Source: Malus domestica
Lineage: Eukaryota > Streptophyta > Magnoliopsida > Rosales > Rosaceae
NCBI RefSeq assembly: GCF_042453785.1
Contig: NC_091669.1
Location: 8,940,501 to 9,004,500, forward strand
Reading direction: 5' to 3'
DNA: 64,000 nt
Shown: positions 54,620 through 64,000 of the stretch, piece by piece
Numbering within the stretch: position 1 is the stretch's first letter
How the letters are laid out: each line of letters opens with the position of its first letter
The notes under the pieces: model-generated
Database searches by the model: none
What the model saw: the letters and a program-made list of their open reading frames with translations, nothing else
Told to the model about the DNA's origin: nothing
Position numbers and translations under genes: made by a program

Positions 54620-57600
54620 TTAACGGATATACAACGCGAGTGGAGAAATTTCCGAGCGGATACAGTATAATGATACAGAGAAGATGAGGAACAACCAAGT
54701 GGGAACGTAAAACCAAATGGGAATGTATAATCTGCGCTGCCGATGTGAGAATCCAACGTGTGAGCTCACCATCAGTGCCGAAGTTGTTCTTTGGAGGTGT
54801 GCTGAAAGGAATTTGAAGGCCCGAACAGAACCCCACGAAAGAGCTGCAAGAACGCAACATAATAGCCACTGCAGTGCATTCAACCTCACACAGCTGGCTA
54901 GTCCTTTTCCAAACTCAACAATGATCACCTGGATGATCAAAACAGCCGCCAACGCCATCAGAAACCAATGGCTTCGGAGGACAACAACTAGCACTTCCTT
55001 TTTTAATATGTCCATGGTATTGAACATATTAAGGACCTGGCATAAGGTGAAAGTATTGAAAATCATGGTATTCCGGACGCCTTCATTCATGCTCGGTACT
55101 GTGTTTCCCATGCAATGTAAGATCAGCAAGACGGAAGCCTGATATGAAACCTGAACTGCTATGTTTTTCCAGATGACTTTGGTTATAAGTGACTCAGTCC
55201 TCTTAGCAGGTCTTTGAGTGTGTCGTTCGGTACCTTGTAACTCCATCGCCATCATTGGGCCACCAAGAAGGCACATTATCAAGTTCACGCAAATCAAGTG
55301 AACTGCTGTTAACGGGGACTCTCCCAAATGCATCGTTGCGACTAGGGTTACCAGTAACCCCGATATGCAAGCGGTGAGCTGAAGTTGAGAGAACTGCTGA
55401 ATGTTGTGGTAAGCACAAGCACCAGACTTCATATTCATGCTTAAGAAACATCCGTTTCTAATTATAAGATCGGCGTTCTCTCTGGCCATCTCGGTGCTCC
55501 AGAGATCCTCAACAATTCCTATATCAGCTTCTTTTAAGGTCAAGGTGTCACTGATGGTTAGCCCTCCATAGAATGCAACTATGTGACCTTTTTTCTTTAA
55601 CCGCTCCACCATGAGAAACTTGTCCTTGGGGAGGGAACTTCCCATCACAGAGATCAAATCCACCTTATCCAGCCTTTCCATGGAATTGAGCCTTCGGAAA
55701 GCTTCACCTTCAATCTCTGTGTCATCTGAGCCAGGGGAGATCCCAAGCTCCGAAGCTCTAGCTTTCACTTTAGAGAGCTCATCCTCCGACACCAGTTTGA
55801 TGCTTACTCCAGCTTTTCTAAGAGCCTCCACTGCCAATTTAAGCTTTTCTTGATATGGACATCTAAGACCGACAAGTGCCAACAAAATCAACCCATCTTC
55901 TGTAGGATCTTCGGCTTCTGTTTTCTTGTATGCGTATGCAATCGGTGTAAGACCCTTCTTCTCCATTTTCTTGATCACCTCTTCAAATTTTCTCTTCTGG
56001 TTTCCAATATTGTGACTTTCCCCTCTGTTATCATAGTAATGTGAACACATGCCTAATATTGTTGATGCTTTTCCGTCGCAGTGAAGTTGCATAATCTGCT
56101 CATCATTCTCGATTTTCCTCACTAAGACCCCTCTATATTTCTCATTAGAGCTCCATTGTCTCTGCTCAACAGTTTCAAATCTTTGGTTAACTAACACGGC
56201 ATTACTACCCCATCTGGTGTTCAGCCAAGAAATGAGCCGATCATTTGCTGGTGATGCGGTAGCTGAGATCCCCTGATGGAGAGCCTCAAGAACTTGGTCA
56301 GTTTCCGAGTCCACTTCACCACTGCTTAAATCCTTTTCGCCGATCCAAAATTCCTTGACCTCCGTTTGGTTGCACATTAGATCTGCCGTTGTTTCAATGC
56401 AGATAACTGTTATGAGTCCCATGGTGACAGAAGCTGATAAATCCTGTGGATCTGCCTGATTTTCGGCCGCCTTCTCCTTCCATTGAAAAAGGGCAACTGT
56501 AATTACAACATGCATCCCATGCTGTATCCCTATTACCACAGTTGCGAGAACGCTTGCTAAGATGGAAATCTTTCCTTGAGGTTTCAAGAAGATATTCTCA
56601 AAGATCCTCATCACAAAATTCATTGAAACTTCACCTTTCAGGTCTGGCCTCTCGTTGTAGTTTTCGTACTTCTTGAAGAATAATAGGCGTATCAACATCA
56701 CAAGCGCAATCAGTATCGAGACACAACATGCAAGAAAATCCATACAAGCATTCGGTTTGTCCATCAAAGCTTGTAGCAGTGTTTTTTCCATTGGATTATG
56801 ATCAGACACCAAGCTCAGCATCTCGGCAATAGCTGTATTAGCACCAACTGATGTCACAATCATGCGGCCGTGGCCCTTAACAACCTTTGAACCCGAAAAA
56901 ACAAATGGATTTTGCTCACAATCAATTTTCGAGCTCAATAACTCATCCACCACCAGTTCCTCACCGTGATCTATGAACAAACCGTCAACAAGAACACGGT
57001 CTCCTTCCTTCAAATGAACTATATCACCCACCATAACGCCAGATATGGTAATCGGTGTAGGTTCTGTGGTACTTCTTTCGACATTCACCATCAGTTTGCT
57101 CCTATCCAGCAAGTGCTTCTGCGCTGACTTTCTCTGATTGCGGTAGTTCTGCACTGAAGGGAAAACAATAAGTAAGAACGTGGTGATGAGTATGGCAACA
57201 CCGTCATGCCAGCCATCCTTGACTCCTTGCTTCATGAATTCGATGGCGAACGAAAACCCGGCTGAGAGCAAGAGGAAAAAAATTGTGTACTGATTGCACG
57301 CCTCAAACAAAAAGTACAAGAAACCTTTTGCTTCAACTGGGGACTTGGTAATGTTCCATCCTTCTGGATTTTGACCACCATCAACGGCACCTTCCTGTGA
57401 TTAAATATTCGAATATAATCAAATGAAGTACAATATTCTCGATCAAGTACAAGATTATGGAAAAAGCGGTTATTTTCTACAGGGTTGCATGCTACCTCAA
57501 AGTGAGACCTGAGAAGTGGCAAGATGCCCTCAACACCACCATGTCCCCGGAGTGAGTTCAAGTCCTTCTCTCTCACAATTCGAGCAACCTTGTTCGAAAA

Positions 57601-57846
57601 CCGTTCCTGAAGAGGGATGTCAATCACATGGTCAGAGGCAGTGGTTGGTGGCACTGGTGCTGCTGCTAAAGGTTCATAACTAGCTTCACGCAGACGTCTG
57701 GTTTTCTTAATGCGTGATGAGAACAAAATGCCTAGAACAACATATCTCAGCGAGGTTCCCCTTCGTCCGATGGTCTGCATAATCAAGCCGGCAGTAAGAG
57801 AGGCACCTTCAGCAGCTTGATCCTCCGTATTTATCTCGAGGGCCAT
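54620..57846 (-). CDS. Catalytically degenerate plasma-membrane Ca2+-ATPase homologue (ACA12/13-like pseudo-pump), copy 2
   Basis: Exon 1 is 57846-57451 (start MALEINTED). A proposed 56-bp GT-AG intron (57450-57395) leads to exon 2, 57394-54620. The product is 1056 residues, the normal ACA length. Membrane segments remain: M1/M2 (168-183, 198-213), M3/M4 (349-372, 408-435) and a C-terminal set from about 808. Catalytic motifs do not. Actuator TGES lies in a 6-residue deletion (VDELLSSKIDCEQNP). The DKTGTLT site is ETTADLM, with Glu466 (codon 56395-56393) for the phosphorylated Asp. KGAxE is DGKAS (572-576). The TGD hinge is SED (668-670). GDGTNDAP is GGLTISDT (about 742-749). M4 PEGLP is QHGMH. 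The M6 Ca2+-ligand Asp is Cys840. It cannot form a phosphoenzyme by the known mechanism. The 925-codon second exon is uninterrupted. A regulatory or scaffold role, or a young pseudogene, are both possible. Confidence 0.75.
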
Positions 57847-57976
57847 GTTTCCTTGTGCCACAAGAAAATTAGAGAGATGATCCGACAAGAAATTGAGAAA
57901 ATTTGATCTCTTGCCGCAGATATGCAGCGAATGAGACGTTTAAGACAAGATTGGTATGACTTTTTCCTCCATGTTA

Positions 57977-60322
57977 TCTGACACGCCCCGACCCTGATAC
58001 TCCCCGAATACCAGGATAGACATGTGCTGGCCGACACCTGAGGGTGACGAAAGCCATTAATTGATACAAAAGCTAAGAATAAGAAATAAATAAGGGTTAT
58101 GAATTTAAAATACAATGAATTAATAATTTAGGAACGTGTTCAGAGCATACAACTAAACCTAATCACTAAAAAGAATTTAGATAAAATTTAATGAATAAAG
58201 AAGTGAGTCCTACATCGAAAGGATTCGAAGATGCTGCTGCGGAAGTGCCTTCACGCCGGGATTAGGTGCCTTGATTCTAAGTCCTGAATGGGGGCGCAAA
58301 ACAAAGATGAGTGGACCAAGTTCGTATATATATAATAATAATAAAACAGTTATCAAGATACTAACCCCCACAGTTTATATAATGAAAACTACTAGCATAA
58401 TAAGTGATGGATTTAATAAAAATCCTAGCATGCCAAATATCTCAAAAGTCATATCGCGGAAACGCATCGTGGAAATCAAAACAGTAAACGTATCATAAAT
58501 CGTCTCGTAAACGCGGTGTGCTGCTAGAAAGATCACTGAATAAATAATAACTCCCGGCCCAATGCCTGCACCTCAGTCTCTGTGCCCGTAGCTAGAGATA
58601 ACTCCCTCCCGGCCCAATGCCTGTCTCCGTGTCCCTCAGCCTTTCGTTAGGGATTATTTCTCCCGGCCTACATGCCAACACCAGATCCTCGCCCCAAGTG
58701 GCATAGTGTCTACTAGGTACGCACAAATATTTACGCATCTCATAAATAACCACTTCATAGTATAAAGTCATCCATCGTCTATACTATAAAGAGGGGTTTC
58801 TAAAACATGTTCTAGCATCCTATCGTCATCCATCGGATAGTCTATCAGTTCATGGTTTTTATAAAAAATACGATATATTAAAATATAGCACAAACTAGGC
58901 TAACAGTTTATTTCCTCACCAAAACACGAGACGAAATCAATAAATTTCTTAAACAGGCTTAACATAAATCAATTCATAAATTTGTAGGCATGCTAATCAT
59001 TTATGCATTTACTATAAAATCATGTAATTTTAGAAGGGGTCCACTCACAGTACTTAGTTGCCAAAAGCTGCGCCACTAGCGAAGACGGAAACGTCACAAT
59101 AATTGCCCCTAAGCACATAAAGAGTCCAATAAATAAAACTATATAATAGCAATTGAATTTTGGAAAACGGACATTGGAACCGGATTTAGAACGTCGAATT
59201 ACCCTAAGAAGGGTTCCGGACAAAAACCCGAAAAGTCAACCCTAAAGTCAACGTTGACCGGAGGTCAATGGTCAATTTAGGTCTAATGGGTTTTAGGCTT
59301 GAAATCCGGATTAGGGTTTAGGTTAAATAGGATTAGGATTTATTGGGTTTTAGAAACCTAGGGTTTTTGGGTTAAAAGGGTTTTAGGGTGAAAAGGCTTT
59401 AGGGTGAAGAAATGGGGTTTGGGCTTAAACCCAAACACACACACAGAGCACAAGGCCTTAGGCCTCACAAAAACAAACAGGGCTTTAGGCCCTTTGAATT
59501 AAACCGGCCCAAGGCCATTTTAAATAAGGCCCTAAACCTTTTGGGTCTTTAAAACAAATAACTAAAAATAAAAATCAAACGGGCTGGGATTTTGGGCTGA
59601 GGCAAAACGGGCTTAAGGCCCGTGGGGTTTTCTAAACGGCCTAAGAGGCCTGGTTTTGCCGAAGAAGAAGGCCGGAAAATTCGGCCGGAAAACTACCCAA
59701 CTTTAAACGGCCATAACTTTATCACTACTCAACGAAATCAAGCGAGACAAAAACGAAAGTTGTAGCCCTAGAAGAGACGAAGAGAATGGTACCTTAAAAG
59801 ACGTCTAAATCGCCTTTTTTGGGCAGAAAAATGCCTCGAAAGCCTCGGAGGTAGCCGGAAACTGGGTAAAATTCAAATGAGTATAACTTCTTCAATACTC
59901 AACGAAATTGAGTGAAACAAAAAGGAAACTTGTAGTACTCAGGGAGACGAAGAGATTAATACCTTTCAAGCAGGCCAACTCGCCGTGGTTTGGCCGGAAA
60001 TGGCCTCGAAAGTCAGCGGAGTCGTCGGGGGGAACTTGGGTGTTCTCTGGGTGTCCCGGAGCTTCGCCGAGACGGGGGAGAGAGAAGAAAGTTCCAGAGA
60101 TGATGGTGGTGTCGTCTTCGTTGATGTGGTGTGGAAGTGAGGGTGTGTGGTTTTGGTTCACAGGGAGAAGGAGAGAGTGCTGAGAAAGAGCACAGGAGAG
60201 ATAGAGAAAAGAAGAGAGAGAGAGAGCGGGAAAACACACAAAAAAAAAAACAAGATGGGCCTCACGGGCTCACCAATTAAGAATTAAAACTATTTTTAAA
60301 ATAAAATGGGGTTAGGGTGTTT
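57977..60322. mobile_element. 2.35-kb repetitive insertion upstream of the pseudo-pump gene
   Basis: The other arm of the duplication runs straight across this point, so the sequence is an insertion. It is bordered by CATGTTA on both sides (57970-57976 and 60323-60329). Its ends are inverted: TCTGACACGCCCCGACCC at the left, and AAACACCCTAACCCC read from the right (TGACACGCCC / TGAAACACCC in LTR style). The interior has two CTCCCGGCCCAATGCCTG repeats (58551, 58605) and telomere-like TTAGGGTTTAGG patches (59290-59400). A GA-repeat at 60208-60226 sits beside leader-like DNA. It has no protein domains. It may be a large solo LTR or a Mutator-type element. Confidence 0.75.
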
Positions 60323-60631
60323 CATGTTAGATCTTGAGAAAATGAGTACGTACGAAATTAGACTCCTCCTCCTAACTGGTTGTGAGTAACGAGCATAGCT
60401 AGCTCGCAGTACTAGCACGAGATCATGACTGACAAAAACTAACTATGAAATGGTACTGAAAGCGATTTAGTGAGAGGGAGGGGGGGGGTTTGGAAACAGG
60501 ACATTGGGTGCAAGGGTAAGCGCTCTTAACAACTCGAGTTATAATGACTATGACTGCAATGCAAAGTTAGCTAGTGATCAAAGAAGGTTGAGGACTTGTG
60601 CAGTTGTTATGTGAAGTGGACGGTTTCAGTC

Positions 60632-60643
60632 TTATTTATAGAG
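60632..60643 (-). promoter_or_regulatory. TATA box, probable original promoter of the pseudo-pump gene
   Basis: The minus strand reads CCTCTATAAATAAGACTG, a canonical TATA box facing the gene. Without the 2.35-kb insertion it would lie about 440 bp upstream of the start codon. Copy 1 of the duplication no longer matches this far upstream, so it lacks the box. Confidence 0.5.
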
Positions 60644-61014
60644 GTGATGGCCCGGGTGAATTCACAGCAATACCCTCTTGCAAGGGAAGCTTCTAGGAAG
60701 GTAGACTCTAAATTACCTGGAAAACTCATCTACTTAGTTTTTATAAACTTAATGTGATGTCATAGGAGGCTTACGTACGTCATTTTTATTTATTCCTATC
60801 TATGAATCATGATACGATTATAGATATAGTGATCGATACGACACAACATGGTGATATGTAAAATTTTTGAAAACTAAGTATGATATGTCATGGATGTATT
60901 CTAAAAGCTGAATACTGGTATCTGATAAGTATCGTATCCGACAAAGTATTGGATACAAATTCGCAACCAAACTACTGTATTCATGTTTCATAGCTTTCTA
61001 TTCGCGCTATATAC
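60644..61014. other. Upstream region of the pseudo-pump promoter
   Basis: The sequence is AT-rich with no gene seen. 'ACGATA' and 'GTATCGTATCC' repeats near 60830-60950 are of unknown meaning. Confidence 0.35.
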
Positions 61015-61345
61015 GTAAGAGGTTTGTAACTTAAGTAGTTAAGAGCGTTTATTATATACTATAAGTCTGATATTAAGGGTAATGCTTATTTCTCTATGTT
61101 TTGTTTAGTAGTAAACGTTGTGATGGGAGTAGTGGTCGTTCGCCATTGAGGACGCGTTTGGGACGCGGTAGCTGTGGAAAATTGGCAAATGGGGAGACTC
61201 GTTCCATCTTCCATGCGCTCAAAACTCAGAAATACAAATGGATGTGTTGACAATTCTTGCCACATTGTGGGATTTTGCTCAGATTTGACGTTGTTTTTCT
61301 TGTAAAATATGTTCACGAATAATGCCAAAATTATTATTCTCACTT
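61015..61345. repeat. Dispersed repeat, copy 2 of 3
   Basis: It starts with a SINE-like AACTTAAGTAGTTAAGAGCG. It continues with TTTGTTTAGTAGTAAACG, GAGGACGCGTTTGGGACGCG, GTAGCTGTGGAAAATTG and GTTGACAATTCTTGCCACA. It matches 63715-64000 over nearly its full length, and 51835-51965 in part. Confidence 0.85.
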
Positions 61346-62702
61346 CATTTGATAAATCTTAAAAAAAGTTAAAAAAATAGAGAATCCAAGAGGAGGTTAG
61401 GAACGAGATTAAAAACAATTATTTCGCGTTAGATAAGTGATTTAGAATTTGTGAGATAAAACATGATGCTCGAAATGGGTTCTGGCCTTATATTTTATCT
61501 GGTAACATAGAAATTAGTTGATTCTTTTGCAATTTTTTTTAAATAAATGATTAATTAAAAAAAAAACGATTTTGATTACGAAATTATCTAAAATTACATT
61601 AAAATGGACGAGTATTTTTGTGTTTTTAAAAGTCTTCCATGTTCAGTTGGGAATATTAAGAAGTCAATACAAATCTTTGATTTGCTTACGTTTATTTGCT
61701 ACCCTCGTTTAAACTTTAAAGTATTGAGCCGGCCATGTTTTTGTTTTTCTTTTAGAGTAATGTTAGGGAAATTAAATTTGTAAATTAAATTTTTTAAACT
61801 AAATGATATGGAAGTTGATGATTAGATTATTACTTAATCGTTGATAAATGTGCTTATTTTTTATTAGTGACACCTTATTTAGTTTGCTAATTTAGTTTAC
61901 AAATTTAACCTTCCTAACATTATTCTTTATTTCTTTCACGGTGGAAAGGTAAAATTTATCACCAACAACACAAACTTACCAACCAAAAGTTGAGGCAAAG
62001 CAAAAAGAAAGTTAAAAAAACCAAGAATTCCACTGCAACCACCGCCGCAACAATACATCTCGGCCCGCACAATTCCACACCCCCAACCGAGCATCACCTC
62101 GCCGATCGCATCATCCAACCCTAATCATCTCTCCGAGCACAACCAAAAAGTGAAGAGAACCAGTGACCAAATGAAAGAAGCCCGTGGGATTCCACGACCA
62201 ACACTGCAAACAAAGACAGACAGAGAGAAGTTGGTCGTGTTAGGAACACCTGAGTCAGTGGAAACACCGGAGCTCTACTCACCATCTCGATGGACCGCAA
62301 CAAAACGACGTGAAGCATGACTGCAAATCGGAGCTTGGATGAACAAGGAGGAGGGACACCTGTGGGGTAAGAAGAAGAGGACAAATGGAATGGAGAGCAG
62401 GGGAAAAAGCAACGGAATAGAAGAAAGCAGGAGACGAAGAATGAGAGGAAAGAACGGCCGCCAAACTCGACCGCAGCTATGGTCGGTACCACTCGAGTTG
62501 AACGCAATTGAAACTACTCACACGAACGTTGAGATTGCCATCAAAGGGAGAGGTCTCTCACAGTGAGAACCGGCCATGTTTTAGTTCTACTAAACCACTA
62601 AACAAACATCATTGCTTATATTTTTGTTTTGGGGTCGTCAAGTACATAACAAAGTTCTACATTTTATTCTCTATAAAAGTAAATAAACAGACACAGTACG
62701 CT
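61346..62702. other. Intergenic region without supported genes
   Basis: Longer frames at 62121-62507 are of low complexity (Phe/Ser-rich on one strand, Arg/Lys-rich on the other) and show no family motif. The stretch 62000-62570 is GC-richer and could be a decayed gene or promoter. Confidence 0.35.
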
Positions 62703-63180
62703 ATGATATCATAAAGAAAGTTGACTTTCCAACTTCAAAATTAACTAACAATTGGACGGAAAGGCTCGATCAATAAACTATTATGCAAGTCTTTGATTCC
62801 CCGACATGGATTCATACTCAAAACAGGTTAACTAACAAATTTTGGTAAGTGCATTGTTCTTCCTTTTTGTACAAGGGAAGAAAGTAGCATTCTGCTCCAA
62901 AATGCACAATGCAAAATGTATGATTGCTCAAGAACGTCTTGGCCTTGGCTGGGCATTTCTCAGTCTCAATGAACGCCTTCACCTCGCGATCTGTCAGCTT
63001 GTTCAAGGCTAAAGGCTCGACCATCTCTAGCTGTGTAATCATCCTCCTACTGCTCGAACAACCTCCACAAGCGGCTCAGCATCTCGATCAGATGTGTTTG
63101 AATTCTCAACCGGCATCTTGAAAGATCACTCTGATGAGGCACAAATCAGTTAAAGCTTGAAACAGCTGTGTAGTGTCTAC
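62703..63180 (-). pseudogene. Broken gene fragment of unknown family next to a duplicated segment
   Basis: On the minus strand an ATG at about 63119 opens MPVENSNTSDRDAEPLVEVV and stops after about 25 codons. Another frame continues as LEMVEPLALNKLTDREVKAF followed by IETEKCPAKAKTFLSN. The frame change inside an otherwise protein-like, GC-richer stretch suggests a decayed exon. I do not recognise the family. Sequence 62703-62935 is repeated at 63483-63700. Confidence 0.3.
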
Positions 63181-63482
63181 CCTGCCCTCCATATGCAATG
63201 CTCAGTAGTCGGATATTACTTTTTTACTTTGGATAAAAGATCTAGTGGTTAAATTACGAAATAACGTGTAAAATAATATTAATACAAATATTGTAAAGAT
63301 ATGGAGACAGGGACATACCTCCTCTTTCTTTGCTTAATATTGACTTGACAAATGATTCGATAGGAACAAATCATTACCTCCTTATTTGTTTCTTTATATA
63401 TATATGGCAGATACGAGCGCCATCTGTTAGTAGGGTTTCTAAATTCTAGACATGGCGTTCTAATTCTAGGGTAACACGATAT

Positions 63483-63700
63483 GCTACAATATCATAAAGA
63501 TAGTTGACTTTCCAACCTCAAAACTAACTAACAATTGGATAGAAGGGCTCGACCGTTTAAACTATTATGGAAAGCCTTTGATTCCCCGAGATGGATTCTT
63601 ACTCAATACAGGTTAGTAAGTACATTGTTCTTTCTTTTTGTGTAGGAAGAAAGTAGCTTTCTGCTCTAAAATGCACATTGCAAAATATGTGATCGCTCAA
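63483..63700. repeat. Second copy of the 62.7-kb segment
   Basis: It shares GTTGACTTTCCAAC, CTAACTAACAATTGGA, TTTGATTCCCCGA, AAGAAAGTAGC and CTCTAAAATGCACATTGCA with 62703-62935. Order is conserved and there are small indels. Confidence 0.85.
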
Positions 63701-63714
63701 ACTCAACATGTCAT

Positions 63715-64000
63715 AAAGAGTTTGTTACTCAAGTAACTAGGAGTGTTTATTATGTAACGGAAGTCCGTTATTAAAAAATGACATCACAATTCACATATGG
63801 GGATGCCTATATTTCTCTATGTTTTGTTTAGTAGTAAACGCTGTGATGGGTTGAGAGTAGTGGTGGTTCGCCCTTGAGGACGCGCTTGGCACCGCGTTTG
63901 GCATGCTGTGGAAAATTGGCAAAAGGGCAGACTCGTTCTGTGCACTCAAAACTCAGGAGAGAAAAATACAAATGGATGCGTTGACAATTCTTGTTATTGT
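63715..64000. repeat. Dispersed repeat, copy 3 of 3 (runs off the window)
   Basis: It begins GAGTTTGTTACTCAAGTAAC, has TGTTTTGTTTAGTAGTAAAC, GAGGACGCGCTTGGCACCGC and GTTGACAATTCTTG, and follows 61015-61345 in order. A small duplication within the GC-rich core (GGCACCGCGTTTGGCA) distinguishes it. Confidence 0.85.

Larger units (their letters stand above)
53830..57976. repeat. Segmental duplication, copy 2
   Basis: It begins with about 70 bp of LHCB2 promoter (GCTGCAATGTTTGTGGTTGG ... GACAGGTCCACGG) but without the LHCB2 gene. It continues through a MITE (53928-54120), a SINE-like unit (54319-54413) and the ACA-like gene. Homology with copy 1 resumes beyond the insertion at 57977-60322. Confidence 0.9.

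Noticed and set aside
57847-57888. Longer N-terminus for the pseudo-pump gene
   Set aside because: The upstream extension has no ATG (it would need TTG). The ATG at 57846 opens the conserved N-terminal domain and is the natural start.
59280-59410. Telomere-like TTAGGGTTTAGG sequence
   Set aside because: There are only scattered, imperfect units inside a transposable-element insertion. No array is present, so it is not an interstitial telomere.
59892-60239. Open frames on both strands at 59.9-60.2 kb
   Set aside because: They lie inside the repetitive insertion, overlap GA-repeats, are of low complexity and match no family.
62121-62507. 128-codon minus-strand frame
   Set aside because: It is Phe/Ser/Cys-rich, of low complexity and without family motifs. 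The opposite strand also has open frames, as expected of biased base composition.

Overview
The window is nuclear DNA of a flowering plant: AT-rich, with spliced genes (GT/AG introns), an LHCII gene with a chloroplast transit peptide, pentatricopeptide (PPR) genes, a Ty1-copia relic and many MITEs. The protein sequences and the style of the small repeats suggest Rosaceae, probably the apple/pear tribe. That taxonomic call is inference from memory of such sequences.

Layout. 1-9.6 kb is gene-poor: an NHL/LEA_2 pseudogene fragment, two copies of one 153-bp MITE, a tandem duplication carrying a SINE-like unit, and a minisatellite. 9.6-13.8 kb holds a truncated fasciclin-like gene and an OBERON-type PHD-finger gene (minus). 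15.0-20.3 kb is a 20-exon mitochondrial HSP90 gene (minus), whose reconstructed exons sum to exactly 810 codons. 20.9-25.0 kb is a decayed copia element with a nested MITE. 26.1-26.5 kb encodes a small EAR-motif protein (minus). 26.5-33.1 kb is intergenic with a ~0.9-kb tandem duplication. 33.1-39.2 kb is a head-to-head pair of unrelated PPR genes, one P-class and one DYW-class. Degenerate copies of the DYW gene's own 3' end follow it. 40.6-41.7 kb is LHCB2 (minus) with a G-box promoter.

The right third (42-60.4 kb) is dominated by a segmental duplication of a P2B (ACA12/13-like) Ca2+-ATPase homologue together with about 70 bp of the LHCB2 promoter. Copy 1 (43.2-46.4 kb) is a wrecked pseudogene without a start codon. 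Copy 2 (54.6-57.8 kb) keeps a 925-codon open frame, yet lacks every catalytic signature of a P-type ATPase: TGES is gone, the phosphorylated Asp is Glu, and the KGA, TGD, PEGL, hinge GDGxND and M6 Asp motifs are all changed. The wrecked copy carries the same changes wherever its sequence can be aligned, so catalysis was lost before the duplication. Copy 2 is the best candidate here for something undescribed: a membrane pseudo-pump. A 2.35-kb repetitive insertion lies between its start codon and the nearest good TATA box.

The genes do not form a pathway. They are ordinary plant neighbours serving chromatin/meristem function, mitochondrial chaperoning, organelle RNA processing and light harvesting.
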